NCBI RefSeq assembly: GCF_024198215.1
Contig: NZ_JAKCFA010000014.1
Coordinates: 1-64,000 of the forward strand
Direction: 5' to 3'
DNA length: 64,000 nt
Source of the DNA: Myxococcus qinghaiensis
GTDB taxonomy: Bacteria > Myxococcota > Myxococcia > Myxococcales > Myxococcaceae
The notes under the pieces are model-generated. The model saw nothing but the letters and a program-made list of their open reading frames with translations, was not told the DNA's origin and did not search any database. Below are positions 12,265 to 20,422 of this stretch, one piece after another (position 1 is the first letter of the stretch; every line of letters begins with the position of its first letter). The position numbers and the translations under genes are program-made.

Positions 12265-13014
12265 TCAGCCCGGCGGACGACCCAACCCGTGGGCCTCCGC
12301 GAGCCCCCTCAGCCGCTCGACAAGCGCATCCCGGTCCTCGTAGCGCAGGCCCTCCGTGCGAATCGCGGGCAGGAGCTCGACGCGCACCCGCCCCGGACTC
12401 ACGCGCCACTCGCCATGCGGCAGCACCGCGCGCACGCCGTGGAAGACCATGGGGACGATGGTGGCCCCCGCGCCAATCGCGAGCACGGCCGCGCCCTTCT
12501 TGTACGCGCCCAGCGCGCCGTCGGGGCTGCGCCGTCCTTCAATGGACATGTAATAGCTGGCGCCCCGCCGCAGCGCCTCCTGGGCCCGGTCCACCGCGCG
12601 CCGCGCCTGCGCGTGCCACCGCCGCACCACCACCGTGGAGCCCTGCGCCAGCGGCACCCACCCCGCGAAGGGCAGCAATGCGAACCCCAGGTTCATGAAG
12701 ATGAGAGAGGGTCTTGGAAGCGCCGGGGGAGTCACGAACGTCTCGCCCAGGCTGGTCTGGTTCAGTTGAAGGAAGACATACGCGGCATCGTCGTACCGGC
12801 CCGCGTTGTGGTCCACCACCTCCACCTCCACGCCGAAGACGCGCCGCGCCCAGAGGCACCACGCACGCATGAGCGCGTCCGACGCGCCCGGACTCACGGG
12901 CCCCAAGAGGAGCGCGGGGGTGAGCAGCGGTGGCATCGCGGCGCACGCCGCGCCCCAGCGCAGCATGCTCGTCAGCAGACCCGGGCGAGGAGGGATTGCG
13001 CTGGGAACATCCAT
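12265..13014 (-). CDS. PlsC-like lysophospholipid acyltransferase with altered HX4D motif
   Basis: Resembles 1-acyl-glycerol-3-phosphate acyltransferases: an N-terminal membrane-seeking segment (RWGAACAAMPPLLTPALLL), then EGRRSPDG...YKKGAA (motif III) and IVPMVFHG (motif IV). The catalytic motif I, normally NHxSxxD, reads NQTSLGE. The general-base His is replaced by Gln and the Asp by Glu, so the usual mechanism would be impaired or the acceptor chemistry differs. ATG 13014 is preceded closely by GGGAGG; a GTG at 13038 is an alternative start. The length of 249 aa is normal. It lies upstream of the amidase on the same strand. Lipid remodelling is likely but the activity is uncertain. Confidence 0.75.
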   Translation of the reverse strand: MDVPSAIPPRPGLLTSMLRWGAACAAMPPLLTPALLLGPVSPGASDALMRAWCLWARRVFGVEVEVVDHNAGRYDDAAYVFLQLNQTSLGETFVTPPALPRPSLIFMNLGFALLPFAGWVPLAQGSTVVVRRWHAQARRAVDRAQEALRRGASYYMSIEGRRSPDGALGAYKKGAAVLAIGAGATIVPMVFHGVRAVLPHGEWRVSPGRVRVELLPAIRTEGLRYEDRDALVERLRGLAEAHGLGRPPG

Positions 13015-13127
13015 GCCTCCCGCTATACCAGGGTGCACTCATCACGACAGGGTGGAAGCCGACCTCTCGCGCGGCCTCGCGTGGACATGGCAGGCTGCGA
13101 GGAAGTCCAGGCAGGCAGGGGGGCCCC

Positions 13128-14021
13128 ATGGGAAGTCCACGCGTCAACGCGCTCGAGGAATACAAGGTCCTGCTCGGAAGACAGCGGACCCAGCCGCTCG
13201 GACCCGATGAAGAACAACGTCTGGAGCTGCTGCGCGACGTGCTCCTGGAGCTGGGCGCGCTGCCTCCCGAGGGCAGTCCCCTCCCCACGCGCCCCGCCCG
13301 CGCGGACGCGGTGCTGGAGCTGACGTTCGCCACGCAGGACGACGTGGTGCGCGCGTACAGCAAGAACATCGGCACGGGGGGACTGGCCATCCGGACGACG
13401 CGCGCGCTGCCGACGGGCAGCACCCTGGAGCTGCGCATCTCCCTGCCTGACTTGCCCCACCAGGCCCTGCGCGCCCTGGGACAGGTGGTCTGGTCCCGCG
13501 AGGACGCCATGGGCGTGGCCTTCTCCCAGCTCCCCCCGGACGCCGAGCGCCGGTTGAAGTCCTTCCTCACGCAGGACGACTCGCTGCTCAAGCGCGTGCG
13601 CGGCGTGCTGAAGACAGACGTGATGGAGCTGTTGACCAAGGACGTGCGGGAGCTGGGCAAGGGCCCCACGCCCCAGGCGGCCACCGCCGTGGAGCTGGAC
13701 ACGCGCGTCCCCGTGCTGGTGCGGCTGTCGGACACGCGGCTGATGACGCTCGTCACGGAGCTGTTCCATCAGAAGGGCCTGCGCGTCGTCACGGACAGCG
13801 ACAAGCCCGCACCCATCATCGTGGTGGACACCGGCTCCGCGCTCGACGTGCTCAGCACCGCGGGCCGCCCGGGCTCGCGCACCGTCATGGTCAACGTGAG
13901 CGGACCGGACTCGCTGATGGGCCGGCTGTCCAACCTCAACCCCGCGGCTTTCGTGAAGAATCCGGCCAGCGCCGCCTCGGTGCTGCTCGCGGTGGAGCGC
14001 CTGCTGTCAGCGCCCCGCTGA
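13128..14021 (+). CDS. PilZ-domain protein
   Basis: 297-residue cytoplasmic protein. Residues ~55-150 form a PilZ-type barrel as in c-di-GMP receptors, with SKNIGTGGLAI in the position of the (D/N)xSxxG motif. The conserved Ser is Gly here and the upstream RxxxR is not clear, so ligand binding is doubtful. The C-terminal ~110 residues (VPVLVRLSDTRLMTLVTELFHQKGLRVV ... PIIVVDTG) look like an alpha/beta receiver-like fold without an obvious phospho-acceptor. ATG 13128 was chosen because of the AGGGGGGCC just upstream; the frame is open further but overlaps the divergent acyltransferase. A role in motility or polysaccharide control would fit the family but is inference. Confidence 0.78.
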   Translation: MGSPRVNALEEYKVLLGRQRTQPLGPDEEQRLELLRDVLLELGALPPEGSPLPTRPARADAVLELTFATQDDVVRAYSKNIGTGGLAIRTTRALPTGSTLELRISLPDLPHQALRALGQVVWSREDAMGVAFSQLPPDAERRLKSFLTQDDSLLKRVRGVLKTDVMELLTKDVRELGKGPTPQAATAVELDTRVPVLVRLSDTRLMTLVTELFHQKGLRVVTDSDKPAPIIVVDTGSALDVLSTAGRPGSRTVMVNVSGPDSLMGRLSNLNPAAFVKNPASAASVLLAVERLLSAPR

Positions 14022-14209
14022 CGCGTCAGCGCCCCCGGCTGACGCGTCCACGGGTGTGTCAGCCCCTGGGTCCGCGGCGCCCTCATCGGGAGCGGGGCTT
14101 TACATTCGCGGACTTGCTCACGGATTCTTCGCTGGCCCGGCGACTGCACACGTGCACCCGCGAAGCTGGCGCTCCACCCACGTGGACTCCCCGTCACTTC
14201 AGGAACGTC

Positions 14210-15031
14210 ATGGACGAAATCATTCTGCAGTTGAAGACCCTGGCTCTCGCGGAGGCCTTCCCCTTCATCCTCAAGGCGGTCGGGGCCCTGGTGTTGTGGT
14301 TCGTGGGTCGAGCCGTCATCAACACCTTCCGACGCGTGCTGAACCTCACGCTGCAGAAGCGTCAGTTCGACATCACGCTCATCCGCTACATCGAATCGCT
14401 GTTCGCCGGCTCCCTGACCATCCTCCTGCTGCTGGGCATCCTGGGGATGATGGGGTTCGAGACCACGTCGTTCGCCGCGCTGCTGGCCGCCGCGGGCTTC
14501 GCCATCGGCACGGCCTGGTCCGGCCTGCTCTCCAACTTCGCGGCGGGCATCTTCCTGCTCGTGCTGCGGCCCTTCCGCGTGGGCGACGAGATTTCCGCCG
14601 GAGGCGCGACGGGCATCGTGCAGGAGATTGGCCTGTTCGCCACCACCATCGACACGTCCGACAACCTGCGCGTCTCCGTGGGCAACGGCCGGCTCTTCGG
14701 CGAGAACATCATCAACTTCAGCCACCACCCGCACCGCAAGATTGTCGTGAAGGTCCCCCTGGTGCACGGCGGTGACATCCGGGGCCTCATGCAAGCGCTC
14801 GAGGAGCGCGTGGCGTTGGTGCCGGAGGTCCAGGCGAAGCCCGCCCCCGGCGTCGAGGTGGCGGAGTTCACCGTGCATGGGCCCGTGCTCGGCATCGGCG
14901 TGTTCTGCAAGCCCACCCAGGCCACCGCGGTCCAGGCCGGAGTCGCCGAGGCCGCCGCCGAGATTCTCATGGCCGCCGGCTACATCGTCCCGCCGCAGAC
15001 CGCCGCCGCGTTGCTCGCCAAGGCGGGCTGA
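14210..15031 (+). CDS. Small-conductance mechanosensitive channel (MscS family)
   Basis: 273-aa inner-membrane channel that opens under membrane tension. Three transmembrane helices are at ~18-40, ~60-85 and ~90-115. The pore-lining third helix has the Ala/Gly packing pattern AAAGFAIGTAWSGLLSNFAAGIFL, followed by the MscS beta domain (RPFRVGDEISAGG...G.V.EI.LF.T.I.T.DN) and an alpha/beta C-terminal domain. ATG 14210 follows CAGGAACG. The length is close to E. coli MscS (286 aa). It lies 188 nt downstream of the PilZ gene on the same strand, and is probably an independent unit. Confidence 0.92.
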   Translation: MDEIILQLKTLALAEAFPFILKAVGALVLWFVGRAVINTFRRVLNLTLQKRQFDITLIRYIESLFAGSLTILLLLGILGMMGFETTSFAALLAAAGFAIGTAWSGLLSNFAAGIFLLVLRPFRVGDEISAGGATGIVQEIGLFATTIDTSDNLRVSVGNGRLFGENIINFSHHPHRKIVVKVPLVHGGDIRGLMQALEERVALVPEVQAKPAPGVEVAEFTVHGPVLGIGVFCKPTQATAVQAGVAEAAAEILMAAGYIVPPQTAAALLAKAG

Positions 15032-15192
15032 CGGCGCAACGGCCCCAGGCCGCACGGCTGCTCCCTGGCTCGGCGTGCCTCGCGCCGAGCCATCGCCGAG
15101 CCCCCTCCCCCGCGCCACGCCGTCACACGTCCCACCGCGACACTCCCTCCCACGGGCGGAAAAAGGCATCCCTCCGCCCGGGGAGAGTCACG

Positions 15193-16461
15193 ATGACGGA
15201 CAAACGCAGACAGAATGCGGGCACGACGCGAGGCAGGAACCGGGCAAAGCCTCGCGTGGCGAAGGCGGAGCCGGCGTCCGGGCCCTCGGTGCGCCGGGGC
15301 CGCAAGGCGGCGCCTCGCGCGAGGACGGCGGGGAGGACGGGCCGCGAGTCACCTCGCGAGGCCACCCAGGCCCTGAGCTACGCGTACTGCGCGCTGCCGC
15401 GGGTGCCAGAGCGCCCGCTGCCTCCGGACCTGAACGCGCGGCGACTTCGCCTCATCCGCATGAACGAGCAGAAGTGGGCCAATGGCACGGTCCTCCACTA
15501 CTACTTCTTCGACAAGGCCACGGATGGTGAGGAGGTGCGGCTGGCCAACGGCACCACGCGTTTCGTGCCCTGGACGACCACGGACACCGAGAAGGACGTC
15601 GTGCGCGCCGCCTTCGAGCGCTGGACGCAGGTGGGCCTGGGCCTGAAGTTCCAGGAGGTGGCCTCCCGCGACGAGGCCGAGGTGCGCATCGGCTTCATGC
15701 GCGACGACGGCGCCTGGTCCTACGTGGGACGGGACATCCTCGCCCAGGGGCCGGACGCGAGGACGATGAACTTCGGCTGGGACCTCACGGAGCACCCGCG
15801 CGAAATCGACACGGCCATCCATGAAATCGGCCACACGCTCGGCTTCCCGCACGAGCACCAGAACCCGCACGCGGGCATCGTCTGGGACGAAGAGGCCGTC
15901 TACGCCGCGCTGGCCCGTCCTCCCAACAGCTGGAGCCGCGAGACGACGTTCCACAACATCATCCGCAAGATTGCCGCCAGCTCGGTGGAGGGCTCCACCT
16001 GGGACCCGGACTCCGTCATGGAGTACCCCTTCCAGCCCGGCCTCATCAAGGAGCCCCTGGAGTACTTCCGCGGCGGCCTCACCCCGAAGGGCGGGCTGTC
16101 GGACCAGGACAAGGCATGGGCCCGGACGTTCTACCCGGCCCTGACCGAGCAGGACTACACGGCGCTCCAGCCCTTCCAGTCCGTGCGCCTCCAGCTCAAG
16201 CCCGGCCAGCAGCGCAACTTCACCTTCACGCCCCAGGAGACGCGCACGTACGAGCTGCGCACGTTCGGCGTCTCCGACACGGTGATGGTGCTCTTCGAGA
16301 AGAGCGCCACGGGGCTGCGCTTCCTCGCCGGCGACGACGACAGCGGCCTGGGCACCAACGCGGCCCTGAAGCTGAAGCTGTTCCGGGGGCGCGAGTACGT
16401 GGTCCGGCTGCGGCTGTTCTACGAGGAGCGCGCGGGCGAGTCCGCCATCATGCTGTGGTAA
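15193..16461 (+). CDS. Astacin-type zinc metalloprotease with C-terminal PPC-like domain
   Basis: 422-aa protein with the extended zinc motif HExxHxxGxxHE (His210, Glu211, His214, His220) and a Met-turn SVMEYPF about 65 residues later, as in metzincins of the astacin/M12A group. In that group a Tyr follows the Met as a fifth ligand; here the turn reads VMEY, so Tyr is present. The first ~60 residues are very Arg/Ala-rich with no normal signal peptide, so the export route is unclear. The last ~95 residues (LKPGQQRNFTF...YELRTFGVSDTVMVLFE) look like a pre-peptidase C-terminal beta-sandwich that is usually removed. GGGAGAG precedes the ATG. A predation-related secreted protease is plausible. Confidence 0.85.
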   Translation: MTDKRRQNAGTTRGRNRAKPRVAKAEPASGPSVRRGRKAAPRARTAGRTGRESPREATQALSYAYCALPRVPERPLPPDLNARRLRLIRMNEQKWANGTVLHYYFFDKATDGEEVRLANGTTRFVPWTTTDTEKDVVRAAFERWTQVGLGLKFQEVASRDEAEVRIGFMRDDGAWSYVGRDILAQGPDARTMNFGWDLTEHPREIDTAIHEIGHTLGFPHEHQNPHAGIVWDEEAVYAALARPPNSWSRETTFHNIIRKIAASSVEGSTWDPDSVMEYPFQPGLIKEPLEYFRGGLTPKGGLSDQDKAWARTFYPALTEQDYTALQPFQSVRLQLKPGQQRNFTFTPQETRTYELRTFGVSDTVMVLFEKSATGLRFLAGDDDSGLGTNAALKLKLFRGREYVVRLRLFYEERAGESAIMLW

Positions 16462-16598
16462 GCACCCGGCCCCCACTCCGCTAGAGTGGGCGGCCCGTCC
16501 GTGCACGCCAGGAGCCCCGAGCAGGTGGTGACAACCGCGATTCGCAGTCCGACTTCGGCGCTCCCCGACGTGACGCCCTCCCCGCGCGGAAGCGTCCC

Positions 16599-18344
16599 TT
16601 GAGTCCGGACACACGCTCGGACGTGGAGGGCCTCCGGGCCTGGGTGGCGCCCCTCCTGGCGGCGGCCTTCGGCCTGCTGTGGTACCTGGCGGTGGGCGGT
16701 GGCCCCACGCTGAATCCCACCCACCTGGACTGGCTGGGCGGAGACTTCGCGCAGCATGCGCTCGGCTGGATGCACTTCCGCGACGCGCCCTGGGGCTTTC
16801 CGCTCGGCGAGACGCCGGGCCTCTTGCGCCCGCTGCCCATGACGGTCGCCCTCTCCGACTCGAACCCGTGGGTGTCGCTCGCGCTCAAGCCCTTCTCGGG
16901 CTGGCTGCCCCGGGACTTCCAGTTCATCGGCCCGTGGCTCGCCCTGTGCTTCGTGCTCCAGGGCTGGCTGGGCGCGAAGCTGACGGGCCTCTTCACGCCC
17001 AACGTCCTCCAGCGCTTCCTCGGTGGCGCCCTGTTCGTCCTCGCGCCCGTGCTGCTGTACCGGACGGGGCACGACACGCTGTGCGCGCAGTGGCTGCTCA
17101 CCGGCATGCTCTGGCTGAACCTGCGCCCGCGCACGAGCCCGCGCGACGCCTGGACGTCGCTGGCGTGGGCGCTCCTGCTCAACGCGCTCGCCTCCGGCAT
17201 CCACCCCTATCTGGAGGTGATGGTCTTCGCCCTCGGCCTGTCCCTGCTCGCCACCGTGACATGGAAGGAGAAGTACCTGTCGCGGCGCGCGGCGGCCCTG
17301 GCGCTGGCCGTGCTGTGCGCGGTGCCGGCGACGCTGTTCGTCGCCTTCGGCTACGTGGGCCTGGGCGTGCGCTCGGGCTCCGCGGGCTTCGGCTACTTCA
17401 GCTCCGACCTGCTCACCCTGGTCAACCCCATGGGCTGGTCCCGCGTGCTGCCGGGCCTGCCCACCGGGCCCGGCCAGTACGAGGGCTTCGGCTACCTGGG
17501 CACGGGGGTCCTCGCCCTCGCCGTGGCGGCGCTCTGGAAGTCTCGGAGCGCGGCTCCCCGGGTGCGCGAGGAGCTGCGCGCCCGGGCTCCGCTCGTCATC
17601 GTGCTGTCGCTGCTCGCCCTGCTGGCGTTCTCCTCCGTGCTGACGGTGGCGGGCGTGACGCTGCTGTCGATTCGCAAGGTCGTGGCGCCGCTGCTGCCGC
17701 TGTTGAGCCCCTTTCGCGCCTCGGGCCGCTTCATCTGGCCCCTGCACTACGCGGTGCTGACGGGCCTGCTCGCCTTCACCCTGTGGCGCTGGCGCCAGCG
17801 GCCCGCCGTGGCCACGGGCCTGCTCCTGGGCGCGGTGCTGCTCCAGGCCCTGGACACCATGGACCTCTGGACGCGCAACCACTTCGCCCCCACGCCCTGG
17901 CCCCGGCTCAAGGCGCCCGAGTGGACCCTCATCGACGCGTCCTACCGGCACCTCGTCCTCGTGCCGCCCTACGTGCACCTCTCCGAGTCGCCGTGCGTCA
18001 AGAGCGCCTTCGTGGAGCGCGACTATGTGAGCTTCGGGGACCTGGCGTACCTGCGGGGCCTGACGACCAACAGCGGCTACCCGGCCCGGCTCAGCGAGAC
18101 GCGCGTCACGGAGGTCTGCGAGTCGCTCCTGGCCGACGTCGCCCGGAGCCAGCTCACCTCGGACACGGTGTACGTCGTTGACCCGGCCCGGCTGGAGGCG
18201 TTCCAGCGCCTGGGGGACGCCGTCACCTGCGGCACGGTGGAGGGCTTCCACGTCTGCGTCACCCGGCGTGCCGGGGCCTTCCCGGACGCACTCTCCCGCG
18301 CCGCACCCTCCCCTCCGGGCACCTCGGGGGACTTGCCCCATTGA
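16599..18344 (+). CDS. DUF6311-like polytopic membrane protein
   Basis: 581-residue membrane protein starting at TTG 16599, with about ten hydrophobic helices between residues 15 and 415 and a soluble C-terminal ~150 residues. The N-terminal loop GGDFAQHALGWMHFRDAPWGFPLG...SDSNP and the later GHDTLCAQWLL and RASGRFIWPLHY match the DUF6311 family. That family is related to polytopic GT-C-like membrane glycosyltransferases, and an Asp in the first periplasmic loop would be the catalytic candidate. The reaction is unknown. Stop and the next convergent stop are 12 nt apart. Confidence 0.7.
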   Translation: MSPDTRSDVEGLRAWVAPLLAAAFGLLWYLAVGGGPTLNPTHLDWLGGDFAQHALGWMHFRDAPWGFPLGETPGLLRPLPMTVALSDSNPWVSLALKPFSGWLPRDFQFIGPWLALCFVLQGWLGAKLTGLFTPNVLQRFLGGALFVLAPVLLYRTGHDTLCAQWLLTGMLWLNLRPRTSPRDAWTSLAWALLLNALASGIHPYLEVMVFALGLSLLATVTWKEKYLSRRAAALALAVLCAVPATLFVAFGYVGLGVRSGSAGFGYFSSDLLTLVNPMGWSRVLPGLPTGPGQYEGFGYLGTGVLALAVAALWKSRSAAPRVREELRARAPLVIVLSLLALLAFSSVLTVAGVTLLSIRKVVAPLLPLLSPFRASGRFIWPLHYAVLTGLLAFTLWRWRQRPAVATGLLLGAVLLQALDTMDLWTRNHFAPTPWPRLKAPEWTLIDASYRHLVLVPPYVHLSESPCVKSAFVERDYVSFGDLAYLRGLTTNSGYPARLSETRVTEVCESLLADVARSQLTSDTVYVVDPARLEAFQRLGDAVTCGTVEGFHVCVTRRAGAFPDALSRAAPSPPGTSGDLPH

Positions 18345-18356
18345 GGTGTCCGGCGG

Positions 18357-19304
18357 CTATGTCGTCGCGTTCACCGCCGCGTTGCGCGCGTTCCCCGCCG
18401 CGAGGGCGAACCGCTCGGCGATGGGCACGTAGCCCGGCGTGTTGACGTAGGGCGGCAGCGTCTCCTCGGACGTGCGCTCGTGGCGCATGTTGAGGGGCAC
18501 CAGGTCCTGGGCGGCACAGGCCAGCCGGACGGCCCGCCAGGACAGCCCCGCCTCTTCCATGACGCGCAGGTAGTCGTCGAGCTGGAGGTTCTTCGCCGCG
18601 TTCGCCAGGTAGAGCGGGCGCATGGCCCTGGTCGCGGGCTGCACCGGCCACCAGTCCCGGGCCCGGCGCTGGTACTCCCGCTTCTGCTCGTCCCGCAGGA
18701 CGACCAGGCGCTCGCGGAACCGGGCCTCATCGTCCAGCAGCCGCTCCAGGGCGGTGCGCCCCATCGTCGCGTAGAACATGTCCGTCGAGTCATCCGACCG
18801 GGCCCGCGGCCCGACGAAGTCGACGTAGGCCCGGGTGGCCGCGAGCAGCTCCCGCTCCGCGTCCTCCACCGACGGCACGGCCGGGGAGCGCGTCTCCTCC
18901 GGCACCGCCTCGAAGCACTCCTCGGGCTCCTTCACCTTGCCGTCGGGTCCCGGCCACGCGTGGACATGGCGGTACCAGACGTTGCGGTCCGGGAACACGA
19001 GCACCAGCTCCGGCAGCCTGGGAAGCGGCGGGGGCGGCGAGTGGAGGACCCAGTCGGCCGGCTCGTGGTACCCGAGCGAGCGGATGGCGACGAGCCCGCG
19101 GGCCTTCATCGAGTCGAACCAGGCATCGAAGGAAGGCTCGAAGCCCCCCTCCACCTTGAAGCCCCGAAAGGGCTCTTTCTGTCCGCGCTGGAAGACCCCG
19201 GCATACGGGTCCTCGAGCATCAGCGCCCGGAGCTCCAGACCTCGCAGCCGGGCGTTGCCGACAATCGCGGCCTGCCAGGCGTAGAACTGGACATGGAGGG
19301 TCAT
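18357..19304 (-). CDS. Hypothetical protein, unknown family
   Basis: 315-aa soluble protein that I do not recognise. No signal peptide, membrane segment or catalytic motif is evident. It is rich in aromatic and charged residues (FYAWQAAIVGNARLRGLELRA at the N-terminus; REYQRRARDWWPVQPATRAMRPLYLANAAKN near residue 220), with a proline run at ~90. Codon use matches its neighbours, so it looks like a genuine gene. The N-terminal 'type VI-like' pattern sometimes seen with such leaders is too weak to call. It is convergent with the DUF6311 gene and ends upstream of the peptide-export locus; no operon partner. Confidence 0.6.
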   Translation of the reverse strand: MTLHVQFYAWQAAIVGNARLRGLELRALMLEDPYAGVFQRGQKEPFRGFKVEGGFEPSFDAWFDSMKARGLVAIRSLGYHEPADWVLHSPPPPLPRLPELVLVFPDRNVWYRHVHAWPGPDGKVKEPEECFEAVPEETRSPAVPSVEDAERELLAATRAYVDFVGPRARSDDSTDMFYATMGRTALERLLDDEARFRERLVVLRDEQKREYQRRARDWWPVQPATRAMRPLYLANAAKNLQLDDYLRVMEEAGLSWRAVRLACAAQDLVPLNMRHERTSEETLPPYVNTPGYVPIAERFALAAGNARNAAVNATT

Positions 19305-19371
19305 GCGCCCAGCCTAGCGCGCTTCCCCCACGGGAGGCAGCGTCCAGGCGGTTGGCATTGCCCGCAATGAC

Positions 19372-19406
19372 AGTCGCCAGCGGGAACACAACCCCCGCCG
19401 GCGACT
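19372..19406 (-). terminator. Terminator hairpin after the six-peptide array
   Basis: Arms 19372-19384 and 19394-19406 pair over 13 bp on the minus strand, with one G-T wobble and a 9-nt loop. It lies 38 nt past the stop of peptide 1. The arm sequence GTCGCC.GCGGG recurs in the hairpins behind peptide 7 (20712-20743) and peptide 8 (27679-27713), so the three precursor units share a terminator ancestor. The U-run is weak. Confidence 0.6.
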
Positions 19407-19444
19407 TACGTCTTATCCGGACACCGTGAGGCGTCCGACGAGAA

Positions 19445-19543
19445 CTAGTTGAGCACGTCCGTCGTGGTCAGGATGGGGCCGGGGAACGGCAGGGTACCGC
19501 CACAGCCACGGGGACCGCCACGAACCTTGGTCTTGATCTGCAT
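19445..19543 (-). CDS. Precursor peptide 1 (KTKVRGGPRGCG family), 32 aa
   Basis: Last of six tandem short genes. The conserved 16-residue leader MQIKTKVRGGPRGCGG is followed by variable core TLPFPGPILTTTDVLN (16 residues). AGGAG lies eight bases before the ATG. The double Gly at the junction fits cleavage by the C39 peptidase of the exporter at 22711-25410. The core is hydrophobic with three prolines and three consecutive threonines and, unlike most siblings, does not end in (I/L)P. Too short for normal gene finders. The gap to peptide 2 upstream is 70 nt. A secreted peptide is inferred; its target is unknown. Confidence 0.8.
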   Translation of the reverse strand: MQIKTKVRGGPRGCGGTLPFPGPILTTTDVLN

Positions 19544-19613
19544 GATGAGCTCCTGGTGAAGACTGAGTGGAATCTACGAGGAACCGCCGAAGTCGTCTGG
19601 TGAAACCAGTCGA

Positions 19614-19715
19614 CTACGGGATCTGCGAGAGGACGTCCGTGGTGCGCACGGGAATCGAGATGACGCCACCACCGCAACCACGGGGACCGCCACGAACCTT
19701 GGTCTTGATCTGCAT
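19614..19715 (-). CDS. Precursor peptide 2 (KTKVRGGPRGCG family), 33 aa
   Basis: Leader MQIKTKVRGGPRGCGG is identical to the other array members, and the core is GVISIPVRTTDVLSQIP. CGGAGAA lies upstream of the ATG. The core is nearly the same as that of peptide 3 (first ten residues identical), so the two arose by recent duplication; the intergenic DNA is duplicated as well. It ends in QIP, the commonest C-terminus in the family. Position in the array and leader identity argue strongly that it is translated and exported like its siblings. Confidence 0.82.
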   Translation of the reverse strand: MQIKTKVRGGPRGCGGGVISIPVRTTDVLSQIP

Positions 19716-19755
19716 GGGTATTCTCCGAGAGTGAAACGGGGTTGAAGAGAGACGA

Positions 19756-19860
19756 CTACGGAATCTGGCTGATCACGCCGCCCGTGGTGCGCACGGGAAT
19801 CGAGATGACGCCACCACCGCAACCACGGGGACCGCCACGAACCTTGGTCTTGATCTGCAT
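19756..19860 (-). CDS. Precursor peptide 3 (KTKVRGGPRGCG family), 34 aa
   Basis: Leader MQIKTKVRGGPRGCGG plus core GVISIPVRTTGGVISQIP, the longest of the family. CGGAGAA is the ribosome site, and the 40-nt spacer to peptide 2 is almost identical to the spacers before peptides 3 and 4. The core contains an internal second Gly-Gly and repeats its own GVIS start (GVISIP...GVISQIP), which suggests an internal duplication. A protease that recognises Gly-Gly could in principle cut twice. Confidence 0.82.
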   Translation of the reverse strand: MQIKTKVRGGPRGCGGGVISIPVRTTGGVISQIP

Positions 19861-19897
19861 GGGTATTCTCCGAGAGTGAAACGGGTGAAGGAAACGA

Positions 19898-19984
19898 CTA
19901 CGGCAGCTGGGTGGCCAGCACGGGGAGCTTGGTGCCGCCGCCGCAACCACGGGGACCGCCACGAACCTTGGTCTTGATCTGCAT
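19898..19984 (-). CDS. Precursor peptide 4 (KTKVRGGPRGCG family), 28 aa
   Basis: Leader MQIKTKVRGGPRGCGG and core GTKLPVLATQLP. It has the same CGGAGAA ribosome site and 37-nt spacers as its neighbours. The single Lys makes this core cationic, while most others are neutral. It ends in QLP, the same pattern as the QIP ends of peptides 2, 3, 5 and 7. Confidence 0.82.
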   Translation of the reverse strand: MQIKTKVRGGPRGCGGGTKLPVLATQLP

Positions 19985-20021
19985 GGGTATTCTCCGAGCG
20001 TGAAACGGGTGGAAGAGACGG

Positions 20022-20114
20022 CTACGGGATCTGCGTGCGAACCGTGCCGGTCAGCACGGGGAGAGAACCGCCGCAACCACGGGGACCGCCACGAACCTTG
20101 GTCTTGATCTGCAT
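20022..20114 (-). CDS. Precursor peptide 5 (KTKVRGGPRGCG family), 30 aa
   Basis: Leader MQIKTKVRGGPRGCGG and core SLPVLTGTVRTQIP. AGGAG lies upstream of the ATG, with 69 nt to the stop of peptide 6. The core shares LPVL with peptide 4 and VRT with peptides 2, 3 and 6, so the cores are recombined versions of a small set of motifs. It ends in TQIP. Confidence 0.82.
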   Translation of the reverse strand: MQIKTKVRGGPRGCGGSLPVLTGTVRTQIP

Positions 20115-20183
20115 GATGTGTACTCCTGGTGAGTGATCGCGATGAAGGAACAACCGGAACCGCCTGGCTTCAGCCAGGAGCGA

Positions 20184-20267
20184 TTACGGGAGGGTGCGGA
20201 CGATGACGGGAGACAGAACGCCACCACAACCACGGGGACCGCCACGAACCTTGGTCTTGATCTGCAT
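20184..20267 (-). CDS. Precursor peptide 6 (KTKVRGGPRGCG family), 27 aa
   Basis: First intact gene of the array. Leader MQIKTKVRGGPRGCGG and core VLSPVIVRTLP. AAGGAG is the ribosome site. The gene begins about 300 nt after the predicted promoter at 20575-20603, and the intervening DNA holds a decayed precursor (20330-20422) and a GTTCCA...TGGAAC inverted repeat. It is the only array member with a TAA stop. Confidence 0.82.
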   Translation of the reverse strand: MQIKTKVRGGPRGCGGVLSPVIVRTLP

Positions 20268-20291
20268 GATGAGCTCCTTGGACAAACCAGC

Positions 20292-20306
20292 GTTCCAGAA
20301 TGGAAC
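20292..20306. promoter_or_regulatory. Inverted repeat GTTCCA-gaa-TGGAAC before peptide 6
   Basis: A perfect 6-bp dyad with a 3-nt centre, 25 nt upstream of the peptide 6 start codon and inside the transcribed leader if the 20575 promoter is used. It could be an operator or a small RNA hairpin over the start of the array. No copy is seen before peptides 7 or 10. Confidence 0.3.
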
Positions 20307-20329
20307 ACCGACCCTACGGACGACACCTG

Positions 20330-20422
20330 AAAAGGGATCTGCGTGTGCTTGTTTCCTGGACCGCGCGGAACAATAAGCACACCCCCCTGACATTCAAACC
20401 CTCGAGCCGCTCGCTGTCTCAA
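20330..20422 (-). pseudogene. Decayed precursor peptide (eleventh family member)
   Basis: Minus-strand reading from TTG 20422 gives C-Q-G-G followed by VLIVPRGPGNKHTQIP. This is a core-like segment behind a cysteine and double glycine, ending in the family's TQIP. The leader residues and ATG are gone, and the codon after the final Pro is TTT where the live genes have TAG. The distance from this point to the peptide 6 ATG (62 nt) matches the 69-70 nt spacing used elsewhere in the array. This explains the long stretch between promoter and first intact gene. Confidence 0.5.

Noticed and set aside
16419-18341. Very long antisense open frame opposite the DUF6311 gene (also 2415-3950 plus, 22756-24249 minus, 24957-27311 minus)
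   Set aside because: Arg/Ala/Gly/Pro-rich low-complexity translations with no domains, opposite genes with clear families; expected shadows in DNA with GC-rich third positions.
19445-20267. Array of near-identical ~48-bp repeats with variable spacers, like a CRISPR array
   Set aside because: Repeats are in-frame leader codons beginning with ATG behind a ribosome site, followed by open cores with in-frame stops; unit lengths vary and no cas genes are present.
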